Shown: positions 8,250 to 16,577, counted from the stretch's first letter. The stretch: 18,362 nt of DNA from REEB85 sp018971455 (GCA_028871195.1 JAGWNT010000079.1:1-18362); one strand, 5' to 3'. Notes: generated by a model not told the origin, from the letters alone. Numbers and translations are program-made.

Positions 8250-8957
8250 TCAGATGCGGGTCGGGCTCGCGCCGATCTGATAGATGTACTTGCCATCCTT
8301 CATGCCGGTCACCGTGAAGCGCTGCCACCAGAAGGTCCAGCCATTGGCGCCGCTGACGCCGAGCAGCGTCACGTGGTCGGCGGCGTCGCGCTTGTAGTCG
8401 GCCTTGCGCAGCGCCTTCTGCGGCACCCCCAGGGCCTGGCCGATTTCGCGGTTGACCTTGCCGTCGTCGATATTGCCGTCATCGGTGCCGGTGGTGGTGA
8501 AGTTGAAATGCCCGACCCGGGGCAGCGGCCCGGCCCCGGCGGCGAATGCGCAGCCGGTCATCTCATCGGTGAAGTAGAAGCCCGGCGTGGTGGTTGCGTT
8601 CAGCGGCGGCTGCAGGACCATCGTTTTCGTCTGGTTGTTGAAGAACGGCAGGTAATAGGCCGAGAAGCGGTGCGAGTGCTTGCTCGCAACCCCGCTCGCC
8701 TCCACCACCTCGCAGGCATCGATGCCGCTGCCGGCGGCGTTCTTGGCGAAGCAGGTCTGGGTCTTCTGGATGTTGACCGTCAGCACCTTGCCATCCGTGT
8801 GCTTCGGCTTGTTGGCGCCGCGATAGGCGGTGTACCCCTCGCCCATTTCGCGCGTCACGGCGCCGAATTCGAGCGCCTGAATGCGCACGATCAGCAGGTT
8901 GTTCTTGAGGAATTTTTCAGGGTCCTTGAGGAATTCGGCATTCTTGTGATCCGACAT
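8250..8957 (-). CDS. Uncharacterised protein with a CNF1/BLF1-like cysteine deamidase motif
   Basis: A 235-residue protein I cannot name. The start is the ATG at 8957, with AAGGA about eight bases upstream; longer readings lack this. There is no signal peptide or membrane helix. The notable region is residues 127-152: FYFTDEMTGC, then a Gly/Ala/Pro loop, then VGHFN. An S/T-G-C followed 12-15 residues later by His is the catalytic layout of CNF1 (Cys866/His881) and of Burkholderia lethal factor 1 (LSGC, Cys94/His106), both glutamine deamidases; here it is Cys136/His150. The preceding SAYYLPFF (99-106) and FT-x3-TGC also recall BLF1 (FFTYYLSGC). Similarity elsewhere is not evident by eye. Cys69 and Cys82 are extra. 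Its 5' half is clearly lower in GC than its neighbours (about 48-60% in sampled lines). It follows an iron alcohol dehydrogenase by 28 bases. The fold assignment is inference from a short motif. Confidence 0.8.
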   Translation of the reverse strand: MSDHKNAEFLKDPEKFLKNNLLIVRIQALEFGAVTREMGEGYTAYRGANKPKHTDGKVLTVNIQKTQTCFAKNAAGSGIDACEVVEASGVASKHSHRFSAYYLPFFNNQTKTMVLQPPLNATTTPGFYFTDEMTGCAFAAGAGPLPRVGHFNFTTTGTDDGNIDDGKVNREIGQALGVPQKALRKADYKRDAADHVTLLGVSGANGWTFWWQRFTVTGMKDGKYIYQIGASPTRI

Positions 8958-8985
8958 GTGTTTTCCTTCACAGGGTACTGAATGA

Positions 8986-10155
8986 TCAGGAATTCGCCGC
9001 CCACACGGCGCGATACAGGGCAATGATCTCGCCCTTGTCCGGCACGCGCGGATTATTGGCCGGGCTGCCGGAAGCCAGCGCCTGCTCGGCCATCACATCG
9101 AGCTTCTCCTCCCAGCTGGCGGGATCGATGCCGAACGCCTTCGGCGTCGGCACGCCGAGCTCGGCGTTCAGCGCCACCAGCCCGTCCGCGAGCCGGCCCG
9201 CCGCCACCTCGTCATTGTCGCCGGCGGCGGCAAAGCCCGCGCAGCGCGCCGCCGTGGCGTAGCGGCCGGGCGCGCTGGCCAGGCCGAAGCGCGTCACCGC
9301 CGGCAGCAGCATGGCGTTGGACAGCCCGTGGGGCACATGGAAATGCGCCCCGATCGGCCGCGACATGCCGTGCACCAGGGCGACCGAGGCATTGCTGAAG
9401 GCGATGCCGGCCATGCTGGCACCGAGCATCATGGCCTCGCGCGCCGCGGCATTGCCGGGTTCGTGAAAGGCGGTGCGCAGATTGGCGCCGATCAGCGCCA
9501 TCGCCCCCAGCGCCTGGGTGTCGCTGAACGGGTTGGCGCGGCGCGAGACATAGGCCTCCAGCGCGTGGGTGAGGCTGTCGACGCCGGTATCGGCGGTGGT
9601 GCGCCGGGGCACCGAGAAGGTCAGCTCGTAATCGACGATGGCGGCCAGCGGCAACGCGCCCATGCCGGCGATCAGCATCTTCTCGTCGCGGGCATGGTCG
9701 GTGATGACGGTGAAGCGCGTGGCCTCGCTGCCGGTGCCGGCGGTGGTCGGAATGGCGATCACCGGCAGGGCGGCAAGGTCGGCGGCGTGGGGCACCTTGT
9801 AGGCGCGCATCGGCGCCTCGCCGGTGGCCAGGATCGCCATCGCCTTGGCGGTGTCGATCGGCGAGCCCCCGCCGAACCCGATCAAGCAGTCATGGCTGCC
9901 CTGGCGCAACACGCGCACGCCGGCCTCGATCACCGTGTCGGTCGGCTCGGGCACCGTGTCGCTGAACACCCTGGCCGCGATGCCGGCCTTCTCCAGCGGT
10001 TCCAGCACCCGCCGCAGCAGGCCGGAGGAGACCATGAACGGATCGGTGACGATCAGCGGCCGGGCAAGGGCGAACTTGCCCAGCACATCGGCGATCTGTC
10101 CGACGCTGCCACCCCCCACCAGCATCAGCCGCGGGGCGACGAGACTGAATGACAT
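8986..10155 (-). CDS. Iron-containing (group III) alcohol dehydrogenase
   Basis: A 389-residue NAD(P)-dependent dehydrogenase that interconverts an alcohol and its aldehyde or ketone. The nucleotide-binding loop GFGGGSPIDTAKA spans 93-105. TTAGTGSEATRFTVI (137-151) is the family signature. The metal ligands Asp193 and His197 (DTGVDSLTHALEAYVS), His262 (LVHGMSRPIGAHFHVPHG) and His276 are all present, at nearly the FucO spacing (196/200/263/277). Length is normal. The ATG at 10155 has GGGGGAAG directly upstream; longer in-frame readings have no such site. The 120 bases upstream hold inverted repeats, so it may have its own transcription unit together with the following deamidase-like gene. The substrate is not deducible; relatives include lactaldehyde reductase, butanol dehydrogenase and maleylacetate reductase. 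Confidence 0.94.
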   Translation of the reverse strand: MSFSLVAPRLMLVGGGSVGQIADVLGKFALARPLIVTDPFMVSSGLLRRVLEPLEKAGIAARVFSDTVPEPTDTVIEAGVRVLRQGSHDCLIGFGGGSPIDTAKAMAILATGEAPMRAYKVPHAADLAALPVIAIPTTAGTGSEATRFTVITDHARDEKMLIAGMGALPLAAIVDYELTFSVPRRTTADTGVDSLTHALEAYVSRRANPFSDTQALGAMALIGANLRTAFHEPGNAAAREAMMLGASMAGIAFSNASVALVHGMSRPIGAHFHVPHGLSNAMLLPAVTRFGLASAPGRYATAARCAGFAAAGDNDEVAAGRLADGLVALNAELGVPTPKAFGIDPASWEEKLDVMAEQALASGSPANNPRVPDKGEIIALYRAVWAANS

Positions 10156-10199
10156 GCTTCCCCCAACCAGGATGTGCGCGCAGCCTACACGCGCCGACA

Positions 10200-10242
10200 G
10201 AGCCCAAACAGGGGGCTCAGCCGGCGCCGAGGCGCAGCGCCG
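10200..10242. repeat. Two adjacent inverted repeats between the ABC ATPase and alcohol dehydrogenase genes
   Basis: GAGCCC/GGGCTC (10200-10205 and 10213-10218, 7-base spacer) and CGGCGC/GCGCCG (10222-10227 and 10237-10242, 9-base spacer), each with perfect 6-bp arms. They lie in the 120-base gap after the downstream ABC ATPase stop, in the reading direction toward the alcohol dehydrogenase. Neither is followed by a T-tract on the minus strand. They could be weak terminators, an attenuator or operator sites. Confidence 0.3.
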
Positions 10243-10275
10243 ATCCGCAGGCCGCGGCACCGCCGCGCGCGCCGC

Positions 10276-11354
10276 TCATCCTGCGGTCGTCGCCACCCGG
10301 CCGCGTCGCTCGGCGTAGAGGGCAAGGCGGCGGGCCGCGGCGGGGCTCGCCGCGCGCACCGCCTCGCCGGCCGCGGCCGGCGGCAGCGTCTCGGCATGAT
10401 GGCAGGCCACCGCGTGGCCGGCGCCGAGGTCACGCAGGGCGGGATCCTCGGCGCGGCAGCGCGCCGTGGCGAAGGCGCAGCGCGTGTGGAAATGGCAGCC
10501 CGGCGGCGGGTTCATCGGGCTGGGCAGGTCGCCGCCGGGGATCTGGTGTGCGGCCTTGCGGTGGGGATCGGGGCGCGGAATCGCGGCCAGCAGGGTGCGC
10601 GTGTAGGGATGGCGCGGATTGGCGAAGAGCGTGTCCTTGTCTGCGGTCTCGACGATGCGGCCGAGATACATCACGGCCACCCGGTCGGCCATGTGCTTCA
10701 CCACCGCCAGGTCATGGGCGATGAACAGGTAGGACAGGCCAAGGCGGGCCTGCAGGTCCTTCAGCAGATTGACCACCTGCGCCTGGATCGACACGTCCAG
10801 CGCCGAGACCGGCTCGTCGCACACCACCAGCGCCGGCTCGACGGCGAGGGCGCGGGCAATGCCGATACGCTGGCGCTGACCGCCGGAGAATTCGTGCGGA
10901 TAGCGCCGGGCGTGGTAGCTCGCCAGCCCGACCAGCGACAGCAGCTGCTCCACCCGCGCGCGCCGCGCCGCGCGGTCGCCGATTTCATGGACGATCAGCG
11001 GCTCCTCGAGAATATCGCCCACCGTCATGCGCGGATTGAGCGAGGCGAACGGGTCCTGGAAGACGATCTGCATCCGCCGGCGCAGGCGCCGCAGCGGCTG
11101 TCCGCCCATCGCGGTGATGTCCACGCCCTCGAAACGCACGGCCCCGGCGCTCGGCTCGACTAGGCGCAGCACCAGCCGCGCGGTGGTGGATTTTCCGCAG
11201 CCCGACTCGCCGACCAGCGCAAGCGTCTCGCCGGCATCGAGGTGAAACGAGATGCCGTCCACCGCCCGCACCGTGCCGATTTCGCGCTGGAGGATCAGGC
11301 CGCGCCGGACCGGATAATGCTTGGCCAGACCCTCGACCTCGAGCAGGCGCGCGC

Positions 11355-11358
<4 letters not shown>
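10276..11358 (-). CDS. Peptide-type ABC transporter ATP-binding protein (DppF/OppF-like)
   Basis: A 360-residue ATPase of the oligopeptide/nickel importer class, expected to sit at the inner face of the membrane and power uptake as a heterodimer with the preceding gene's product. Motifs are Walker A GESGCGKST (50-58), Q-loop Gln101 (VFQDPFASLNPRMTV), signature FSGGQRQR (157-164), Walker B LVVCDEP (177-183), D-loop SALD and H-loop His215. The C-terminal oligopeptide-transporter extension has HPYTRTLLAAIP and four cysteines (288, 294, 301, 319) in the PGCHFHTRC pattern. This layout is associated with an iron-sulfur site in mycobacterial DppD. The start overlaps the upstream ATPase stop as ATGA, so the pair is translationally coupled. 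An Ala-rich tail of about 30 residues follows. No permease gene is seen nearby. Confidence 0.93.
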
Positions 11359-12353
<995 letters not shown>

Positions 12354-13130
12354 TCAGCTGCGATAATCCGGCCGATCACCCTCGATCAGCCGCAGCGCCG
12401 AGGCCCAGGCAAACTCGTAATGGTCCAGATTGCCGCCTTCGGGGTTGAACTGGGCCGCAGTGTGGCGGCGCACCTCCTCGGGCGGCAGGATGAGCTCCGC
12501 TCCCCCGGACATCGCCGCCACCTGCGCCTGGCAGGCGCGCTCCAGGTAATAGATGTTGTGGAAGGCCTCGGGGATGGTGGCGCCGCCGACCAGCAGGCCA
12601 TGATTGGCCAGGATCATCGCCTTGTGCGCGCCGAGATCGGCGACCAGCCGGTCGCGCTCGTCAAGGTCGAGGGCGATGCCCTCATAGCCGTGATAGGCGA
12701 GATGGCCGTAGAATTTCAGCGCATGCTGGCTGATCGGCAGCAATCCGCCCTTCTGGGCCGCCACCGCCATGCCGGCGGCGGTATGGGTGTGGACGACGCA
12801 CATCAGATCCGGCCGCGCCATGTGGACCGCCGAATGGATGCAGAACCCCGCGGCGTTCACCCGCCGGCTCTGGGCGAACTGGTCGACCACGTTGCCATCG
12901 AGGTCGATCTTCACCAGGTCGCTGGCGCGCATCTCATGGAACATCACGCCGTAATGGTTGATGAGGAAATGGTGCTCGGGACCGGGGATCCGGGCGCTGA
13001 GATGGGTGTAGATGAAATCCGTCATGCGGAAATGCGCCACCAGCCGGTAGAGGGCCGCAAGATCGCAGCGGATCTTCCACTCCGCCTCCGAGACGCCGGC
13101 CAGGCCTGAAGGGGCGGTGGCGATGTTCAT
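12354..13130 (-). CDS. Class II aldolase/adducin family protein
   Basis: A 258-residue member of the class II aldolase/adducin fold. The zinc ligands His114 and His116 (CVVHTHTAAG) and His177 (ILANHGLLVGG) match the three histidines of L-fuculose-phosphate aldolase (92, 94, 155). The N-terminal region DFIYTHLSARIPG is the usual phosphate/substrate loop. By hand alignment the catalytic acid Glu73 of fuculose aldolase corresponds to Gly95 here (AAGFCIHSAVH), so ordinary retro-aldol chemistry is doubtful. Many adducin-type relatives share this, and some are decarboxylases or of unknown activity. GAGG precedes the ATG. It is directly joined to the two ABC ATPase genes, suggesting it processes the transported compound or belongs to the same catabolic unit. 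Confidence 0.9.
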   Translation of the reverse strand: MNIATAPSGLAGVSEAEWKIRCDLAALYRLVAHFRMTDFIYTHLSARIPGPEHHFLINHYGVMFHEMRASDLVKIDLDGNVVDQFAQSRRVNAAGFCIHSAVHMARPDLMCVVHTHTAAGMAVAAQKGGLLPISQHALKFYGHLAYHGYEGIALDLDERDRLVADLGAHKAMILANHGLLVGGATIPEAFHNIYYLERACQAQVAAMSGGAELILPPEEVRRHTAAQFNPEGGNLDHYEFAWASALRLIEGDRPDYRS

Positions 13131-13154
13131 CGGGTACCTCGCTTGCAGATGGGG

Positions 13155-13180
13155 GAGAGGGAACCATCCGCTGCCCTCTC
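13155..13180. repeat. Inverted repeat between the methyltransferase and aldolase genes
   Basis: Perfect 7-bp arms GAGAGGG (13155-13161) and CCCTCTC (13174-13180) with a 12-base spacer, occupying most of the 57-base gap. It begins 7 bases after the methyltransferase stop on the minus strand. No T-run follows. It may be an RNA-processing or weak termination hairpin, or an operator for the aldolase-ABC unit. Confidence 0.4.
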
Positions 13181-13187
13181 GCCGTCG

Positions 13188-13811
13188 TCAAGCAATGCGA
13201 CGGAAGCGGCTGAACTGGAAGCGCTGCACCCGCCCCATGGGCGTGACATGCTCGTGCGGGCGGCTCTCGGCGAGCGCGAAATCCGGCCCCAGCACGGCGG
13301 CGAGCGAGGCCGCATCATGGCGCTGCACCGGCAGGCCGCTGCACCGCTCCGGGCCGTCCGGGGCGAAGGTGCCGATGATGAGCTGGCCACCGACGCGCAG
13401 GGCGGCCCGGAGGCGGGTCAGGTAGGCCGCGCGGTCGGCCGGCTCGGTCAGGAAGTGAAAGGCCGCCCGGTCGTGCCACAGATTGAACAGGCCGGCCGGC
13501 TCCCAGCTCGTGATGTCCGCCGCGATCCAGCGCACCGCGGCGGCGCGCGCACCCAGCCTGGCCTGGGCCATCGCCAGCGCCGCCGCCGACAGATCGAGCA
13601 CGGTGACGTCGCGATACCCCTCGTCCAGCAGCGCATCGACCAGACGCGAGGCGCCGCCGCCAATGTCGATGATCGCCGCATTGCGGCCGGGATCGGCGGC
13701 ATGGATCAGCGCGAGGGAGATCGCCGGGTTCGCCTCGAACCAGGTCACCTCGGTCTCGGCCCTGGCGGCATAGACTTCGTCCCAATGCGCCTGGCGTTCG
13801 ACAATCGTCAC
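13188..13811 (-). CDS. Class I SAM-dependent methyltransferase
   Basis: A 207-residue methyltransferase. The start chosen is a GTG at 13811 with GGGAG six bases upstream, giving an N-terminus (TIVERQAHWDEVYAAR...EVTWFEANPAISLALI) typical of a small bacterial family beginning 'HWD-VY'. A longer ATG reading would run antisense through the neighbouring nucleosidase gene and has no such site. SAM-binding motif I is IIDIGGGASRLVD (47-59), the acidic residue after strand 2 is Asp73 (VTVLDLS), and DITSWEP and LWHDRAAFHFL (111-121) are the following motifs. The substrate is unknown; relatives are annotated only as generic methyltransferases, some near thiopurine or metalloid methyltransferases. It is upstream of, and co-directional with, the aldolase-ABC genes. 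Confidence 0.9.
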   Translation of the reverse strand: MTIVERQAHWDEVYAARAETEVTWFEANPAISLALIHAADPGRNAAIIDIGGGASRLVDALLDEGYRDVTVLDLSAAALAMAQARLGARAAAVRWIAADITSWEPAGLFNLWHDRAAFHFLTEPADRAAYLTRLRAALRVGGQLIIGTFAPDGPERCSGLPVQRHDAASLAAVLGPDFALAESRPHEHVTPMGRVQRFQFSRFRRIA

Positions 13812-13902
13812 GTCCGTCTCCCTTGCGCCCACAAGCGGCCGCCCGCACGATAGCATGAACGCGCCCGGCGGTCCGCGCCCGGCAAGCAGCGCCGGAGGCA
13901 CG

Positions 13903-14724
13903 TTGGCTCCCCCCTTTCGTCCGACCATCGCTCCGCTGCTGGCCAACAAGGATCCCGCTGCCGGGTCCGTGTTCGTGCCGGCCGCGCTGCTGCGCGAGGC
14001 GCGGCGGCAGAAGGGATTGCGCGACGTGCCCGTGCCGGCGATCTGCCTTCTCGATCCCGACGGCGACCTGGTGCGCGTCCTGCGCCGCACCGGACAGGCG
14101 CAGCCCTTTGCCGGCTGGCCCTGCTACCACACCGCCATGGACAGCTTCCTGCTCGGGGGCGTGCCTGTCGGCATCATCGGCTGCGCGGTCGGCGCGCCGT
14201 TTGCCGTACTGGTGGCCGAGGAATTGTTCGCCTGCGGCTGCCGGCTGCTGCTCAGCCTCACCTCGGCCGGGCAGATCGTCCCGGCCGGACCGGCACCCCA
14301 TTTCGTGGTGATCGACCGCGCCCTGCGCGACGAGGGCACCAGCTACCACTACGCCGAACCGGCTGCCTTCGCCGCGGCCGACCCCGCGCTCGTCGCGGCC
14401 GCGCGGACCGCGCTGGAAGCGGCGGGCCTGCCCGCCCGTGTCGGCGCCAGCTGGACCACGGACGCGCCGTTCCGCGAGACCGTGCAAGCGATCGAGGCCG
14501 CACGGGCGCACGGCATCCTCGCCGTCGAGATGGAGGCAGCCGCCCTCTACAGCTTCGCCGCCGCGCGCGGCGGCGCGGTGCTCTGCCTCGCCCATGTCAC
14601 CAACACCATGGGCCAGGCCGAGGGCGATTTCGAGAAAGGCGCGGCGGACGGCACCGAGGAAGCTCTCGCCGTGCTGGCGGCCCTGGTGCGCGCGCTCGCG
14701 CCGCCGGCCGATGGCGTCAGGTGA
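13903..14724 (+). CDS. Nucleoside phosphorylase/nucleosidase family protein
   Basis: A protein of the PNP/UDP phosphorylase-MTA/SAH nucleosidase superfamily. I prefer a TTG start at 13903, preceded four bases away by GGAGG, giving 273 residues (MAPPFRPTIAPLLANKDP...). An ATG 16 codons upstream at 13855 has no ribosome-binding site and adds only a Gly/Pro/Ala-rich stretch. Family features in TTG numbering are the glycine strand GIIGCAVGAPFAVLVAEEL (90-108), LTSAGQI (119-125), a WTTDAPFRET loop (184-193) and the ribose/base-binding AVEMEAAALYSFA (207-219), where the Glu in MEAA is the characteristic residue. Phosphorolysis or hydrolysis of a nucleoside is likely, but the base specificity is not readable. 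It diverges from the methyltransferase, and its 3' end overlaps the DoxX-like gene by 8 bases tail-to-tail. Confidence 0.88.
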   Translation: MAPPFRPTIAPLLANKDPAAGSVFVPAALLREARRQKGLRDVPVPAICLLDPDGDLVRVLRRTGQAQPFAGWPCYHTAMDSFLLGGVPVGIIGCAVGAPFAVLVAEELFACGCRLLLSLTSAGQIVPAGPAPHFVVIDRALRDEGTSYHYAEPAAFAAADPALVAAARTALEAAGLPARVGASWTTDAPFRETVQAIEAARAHGILAVEMEAAALYSFAAARGGAVLCLAHVTNTMGQAEGDFEKGAADGTEEALAVLAALVRALAPPADGVR

Positions 14725-15340
14725 ACCGCATGAGAAATCCCGGCAGGCGGCGGCGCCATCCCTCGCCCGCGCGGATCAGCGCGTCGCAGCCGAGCGCCCG
14801 GCCATAGGCGTCGAAGGAGAAGATCACCAGCAGCAGGATGAGGAAGAAATAGCTCCACGGCCATTCGGCATCGACGCGGTAGAGCCCGAGCCAGAGATTG
14901 GCGATGAACAGCGCGCCGCCCGCCGCGCTCAGCCGCACCAGCAGGCCGAGCATCAGCGAGACGCCGATGGCGAGTTCAAGGAAGAAGACGCCGACGCCGA
15001 GCCAGCCGAGATTGGGCAGGACCACATCGCGCACGAAGGCGCCGTGAGCCGCGAAGGCGGCGTGCTGGGCCATCTGCCCGGTCCAGTAGCGCAGCCCGTC
15101 GAGGTTGGTCGGATATTTCCACAGGGCCTGCTGCCACCACATGCTGCCGATGATGAAACGGGCAACGAACCGGCCGATCGGCGCGCCGGCGCACTGGCCG
15201 GGAACGCGGCGCATGGCAATGAGCGCGACCGTCAGGCTCGCCGCCGCCACCAGCCAGTAGAGCGGGGCCATGAAGCCCGGCTCGCCATAGGAGGGGCCGG
15301 CGAGGAAGGCCAGCAAATCGACGATGGGATTGACGCGCAT
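14717..15340 (-). CDS. DoxX/DoxD-like integral membrane protein
   Basis: A 207-residue inner-membrane protein. The ATG at 15340 has GGAG nine bases upstream; a longer reading from 15376 lacks a site. About five hydrophobic helices are visible: residues 26-43, 57-70, 111-133, 138-154 and 162-178. The segment RFIIGSMWWQQALWKYP (61-77), followed by a long polar loop and FFLELAIGVSLMLGLLVRL (119-137), resembles the DoxX/thiosulfate:quinone-oxidoreductase DoxD family, as does the helix-rich pattern. DoxD is a subunit of archaeal thiosulfate:quinone oxidoreductase, but most bacterial relatives have no assigned role. It ends in a basic tail. No DoxA partner or other sulfur-oxidation gene is present, so a thiosulfate role is not supported. 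It diverges from the O-methyltransferase gene. Confidence 0.85.
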   Translation of the reverse strand: MRVNPIVDLLAFLAGPSYGEPGFMAPLYWLVAAASLTVALIAMRRVPGQCAGAPIGRFVARFIIGSMWWQQALWKYPTNLDGLRYWTGQMAQHAAFAAHGAFVRDVVLPNLGWLGVGVFFLELAIGVSLMLGLLVRLSAAGGALFIANLWLGLYRVDAEWPWSYFFLILLLVIFSFDAYGRALGCDALIRAGEGWRRRLPGFLMRFT

Positions 15341-15455
15341 GTTGCGGCTCTCCGCCCGGATGCGCGACAACACCACAGGCGAGCGGTCATCGGCAATCGC
15401 CCCGGCGTGGCCGGCGGTTCTCGCCTGGCGGGCGATTCCCGAAAGAATGACCGCG

Positions 15456-15527
15456 ATGTCAAGATTGACGAACGACGTAAATAAAGGTCCACCATATCAC
15501 CAGAAGATAAAAAGCAGGGAATCGATC
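15456..15527 (+). promoter_or_regulatory. AT-rich leader upstream of the O-methyltransferase gene
   Basis: This 72-base stretch of the 187-base divergent gap is strikingly AT-rich (roughly 40% GC by eye) against its surroundings. It contains TTGACG (15465-15470) as a candidate plus-strand -35, and TTGACA on the minus strand (15462-15457) facing the DoxX gene. No convincing -10 sits at standard spacing on either strand. The ribosome-binding sequence AGGGA precedes the ATG by about seven bases. Promoter activity for one or both genes is inferred from composition and position. Confidence 0.35.
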
Positions 15528-16553
15528 ATGACCGACGCGCCAGCCGAGCCGACTCGGATCATGGAGATCGGCACCGGGTTCATGGCATCCCGCGTGCTGC
15601 TCAGCGCGGTCGAGCTCGACGTGTTCGGGGTGGTCGGCGCGCAGCGGTTGAGCGCGGAGGCCCTGCGCCAGCGACTCGACATCCATCCCCGCGCCGCCAC
15701 TGATTTCTTCGATGCCCTGGTCTCCCTCGGCCTGCTGGTGCGTGCCGGAGAGGGGGCCGAGGCGCGCTACGCCAACACGCCGGAGACGGCGGCTTTCCTC
15801 GACCCGGCGAGCCCGTCCTACATGGGCAGCATCCTGACGATGGCCGGACGCCGCCTCTATCAGCATTGGGGCAATCTCACCGAGGGGCTGCGCACCGGGC
15901 TGCCGCAGAACGAGGCACGGGCGGGCGGCGATCCGTTCGAGGCGATCTACGCCGACCCGCAGCGGCTCGAGGAATATGTCGCCGGCATGGCCGGCGTGCA
16001 GCACACCAATTTCCGCATCCTTGCCGAGCGCTTCAACTTCGCCCGCCACCAGAGCGTGTGCGATGTCGGCGGCGCCAGCGGCGCGCTGTGCATCGCCATC
16101 GCGCAGCGCCACCCCCAGCTCACCTGCATCTCCTTCGACCTGCCGCAGGTGACGCCGCTGGCCCGCCGGCGCGTCGCCGCGGCCGGCCTGGCCGACCGCA
16201 TCGAGGTGCGCAGCGGCAATTTCCTGACCGACGACCTGCCGCGCGCCGAGGTGATCGTGATGGGAAACATCCTGCACGACTGGGGCACCGCGACCAAGCA
16301 GGCGCTGCTCGTCAAGGCCTATGCCGCCCTGCCGCCCGGCGGCGTGCTGATTGCCGTCGAGAACATCATCGACGATGCGCGCCGCGAGAACACCATCGGC
16401 CTGCTGATGTCGCTCAACATGCTCATCGAGACGCGGGACGGCTACGACTACACCTTCCCCCAGTTCGACCAGTGGTGCCGCACCGCCGGCTTCCGCTCGA
16501 CCGGCCGGATGCCGCTGGCCGGGCCGGCCAGCGCGGCGTTGGCCTGGAAATAG
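15528..16553 (+). CDS. O-methyltransferase with dimerisation domain (acetylserotonin/CrtF-like family)
   Basis: A 341-residue SAM-dependent O-methyltransferase. The start at 15528 (MTDAPAEPTRIMEIGTGF) is preceded by AGGGA. The N-terminal half (about 10-100) is the winged-helix dimerisation domain (ASRVLLSAVELDVFGVV...LSAEALRQRLDIHPRAATDFFDALVSLGLL). The catalytic half has SAM motif I VCDVGGASGAL (177-187), acidic Asp204 (ISFDLPQV), FLTDDLPRAEVIVMGNILHDW (232-252) with His250 as the probable general base, and the post-motif PPGGVLIAVENIIDD (269-283). Relatives methylate phenolic or enolic hydroxyls in plant-type metabolites, carotenoids (CrtF), bacteriochlorophyll (BchU) or polyketides. No pigment or polyketide gene is present in the window, so the acceptor is unknown. 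Confidence 0.92.
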   Translation: MTDAPAEPTRIMEIGTGFMASRVLLSAVELDVFGVVGAQRLSAEALRQRLDIHPRAATDFFDALVSLGLLVRAGEGAEARYANTPETAAFLDPASPSYMGSILTMAGRRLYQHWGNLTEGLRTGLPQNEARAGGDPFEAIYADPQRLEEYVAGMAGVQHTNFRILAERFNFARHQSVCDVGGASGALCIAIAQRHPQLTCISFDLPQVTPLARRRVAAAGLADRIEVRSGNFLTDDLPRAEVIVMGNILHDWGTATKQALLVKAYAALPPGGVLIAVENIIDDARRENTIGLLMSLNMLIETRDGYDYTFPQFDQWCRTAGFRSTGRMPLAGPASAALAWK

Positions 16554-16577
16554 CCCGAACCGCACGGCGGTTGCCCG

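Noticed and set aside
8958..9023. N-terminal extension of the deamidase-like protein (MPCIAPC...)
   Set aside because: It would overlap the end of the alcohol dehydrogenase gene. The ATG at 8957 has AAGGA at good spacing.
13812..14090. ATG-initiated extension of the minus-strand methyltransferase
   Set aside because: It would be antisense through the nucleosidase gene and lacks a ribosome-binding site. The GTG at 13811 has GGGAG and matches the family N-terminus.
14717..15340. Thiosulfate:quinone oxidoreductase role for the DoxX/DoxD-like protein
   Set aside because: No DoxA partner or other sulfur-oxidation gene is present, and the family is broad, so only the membrane family is called.
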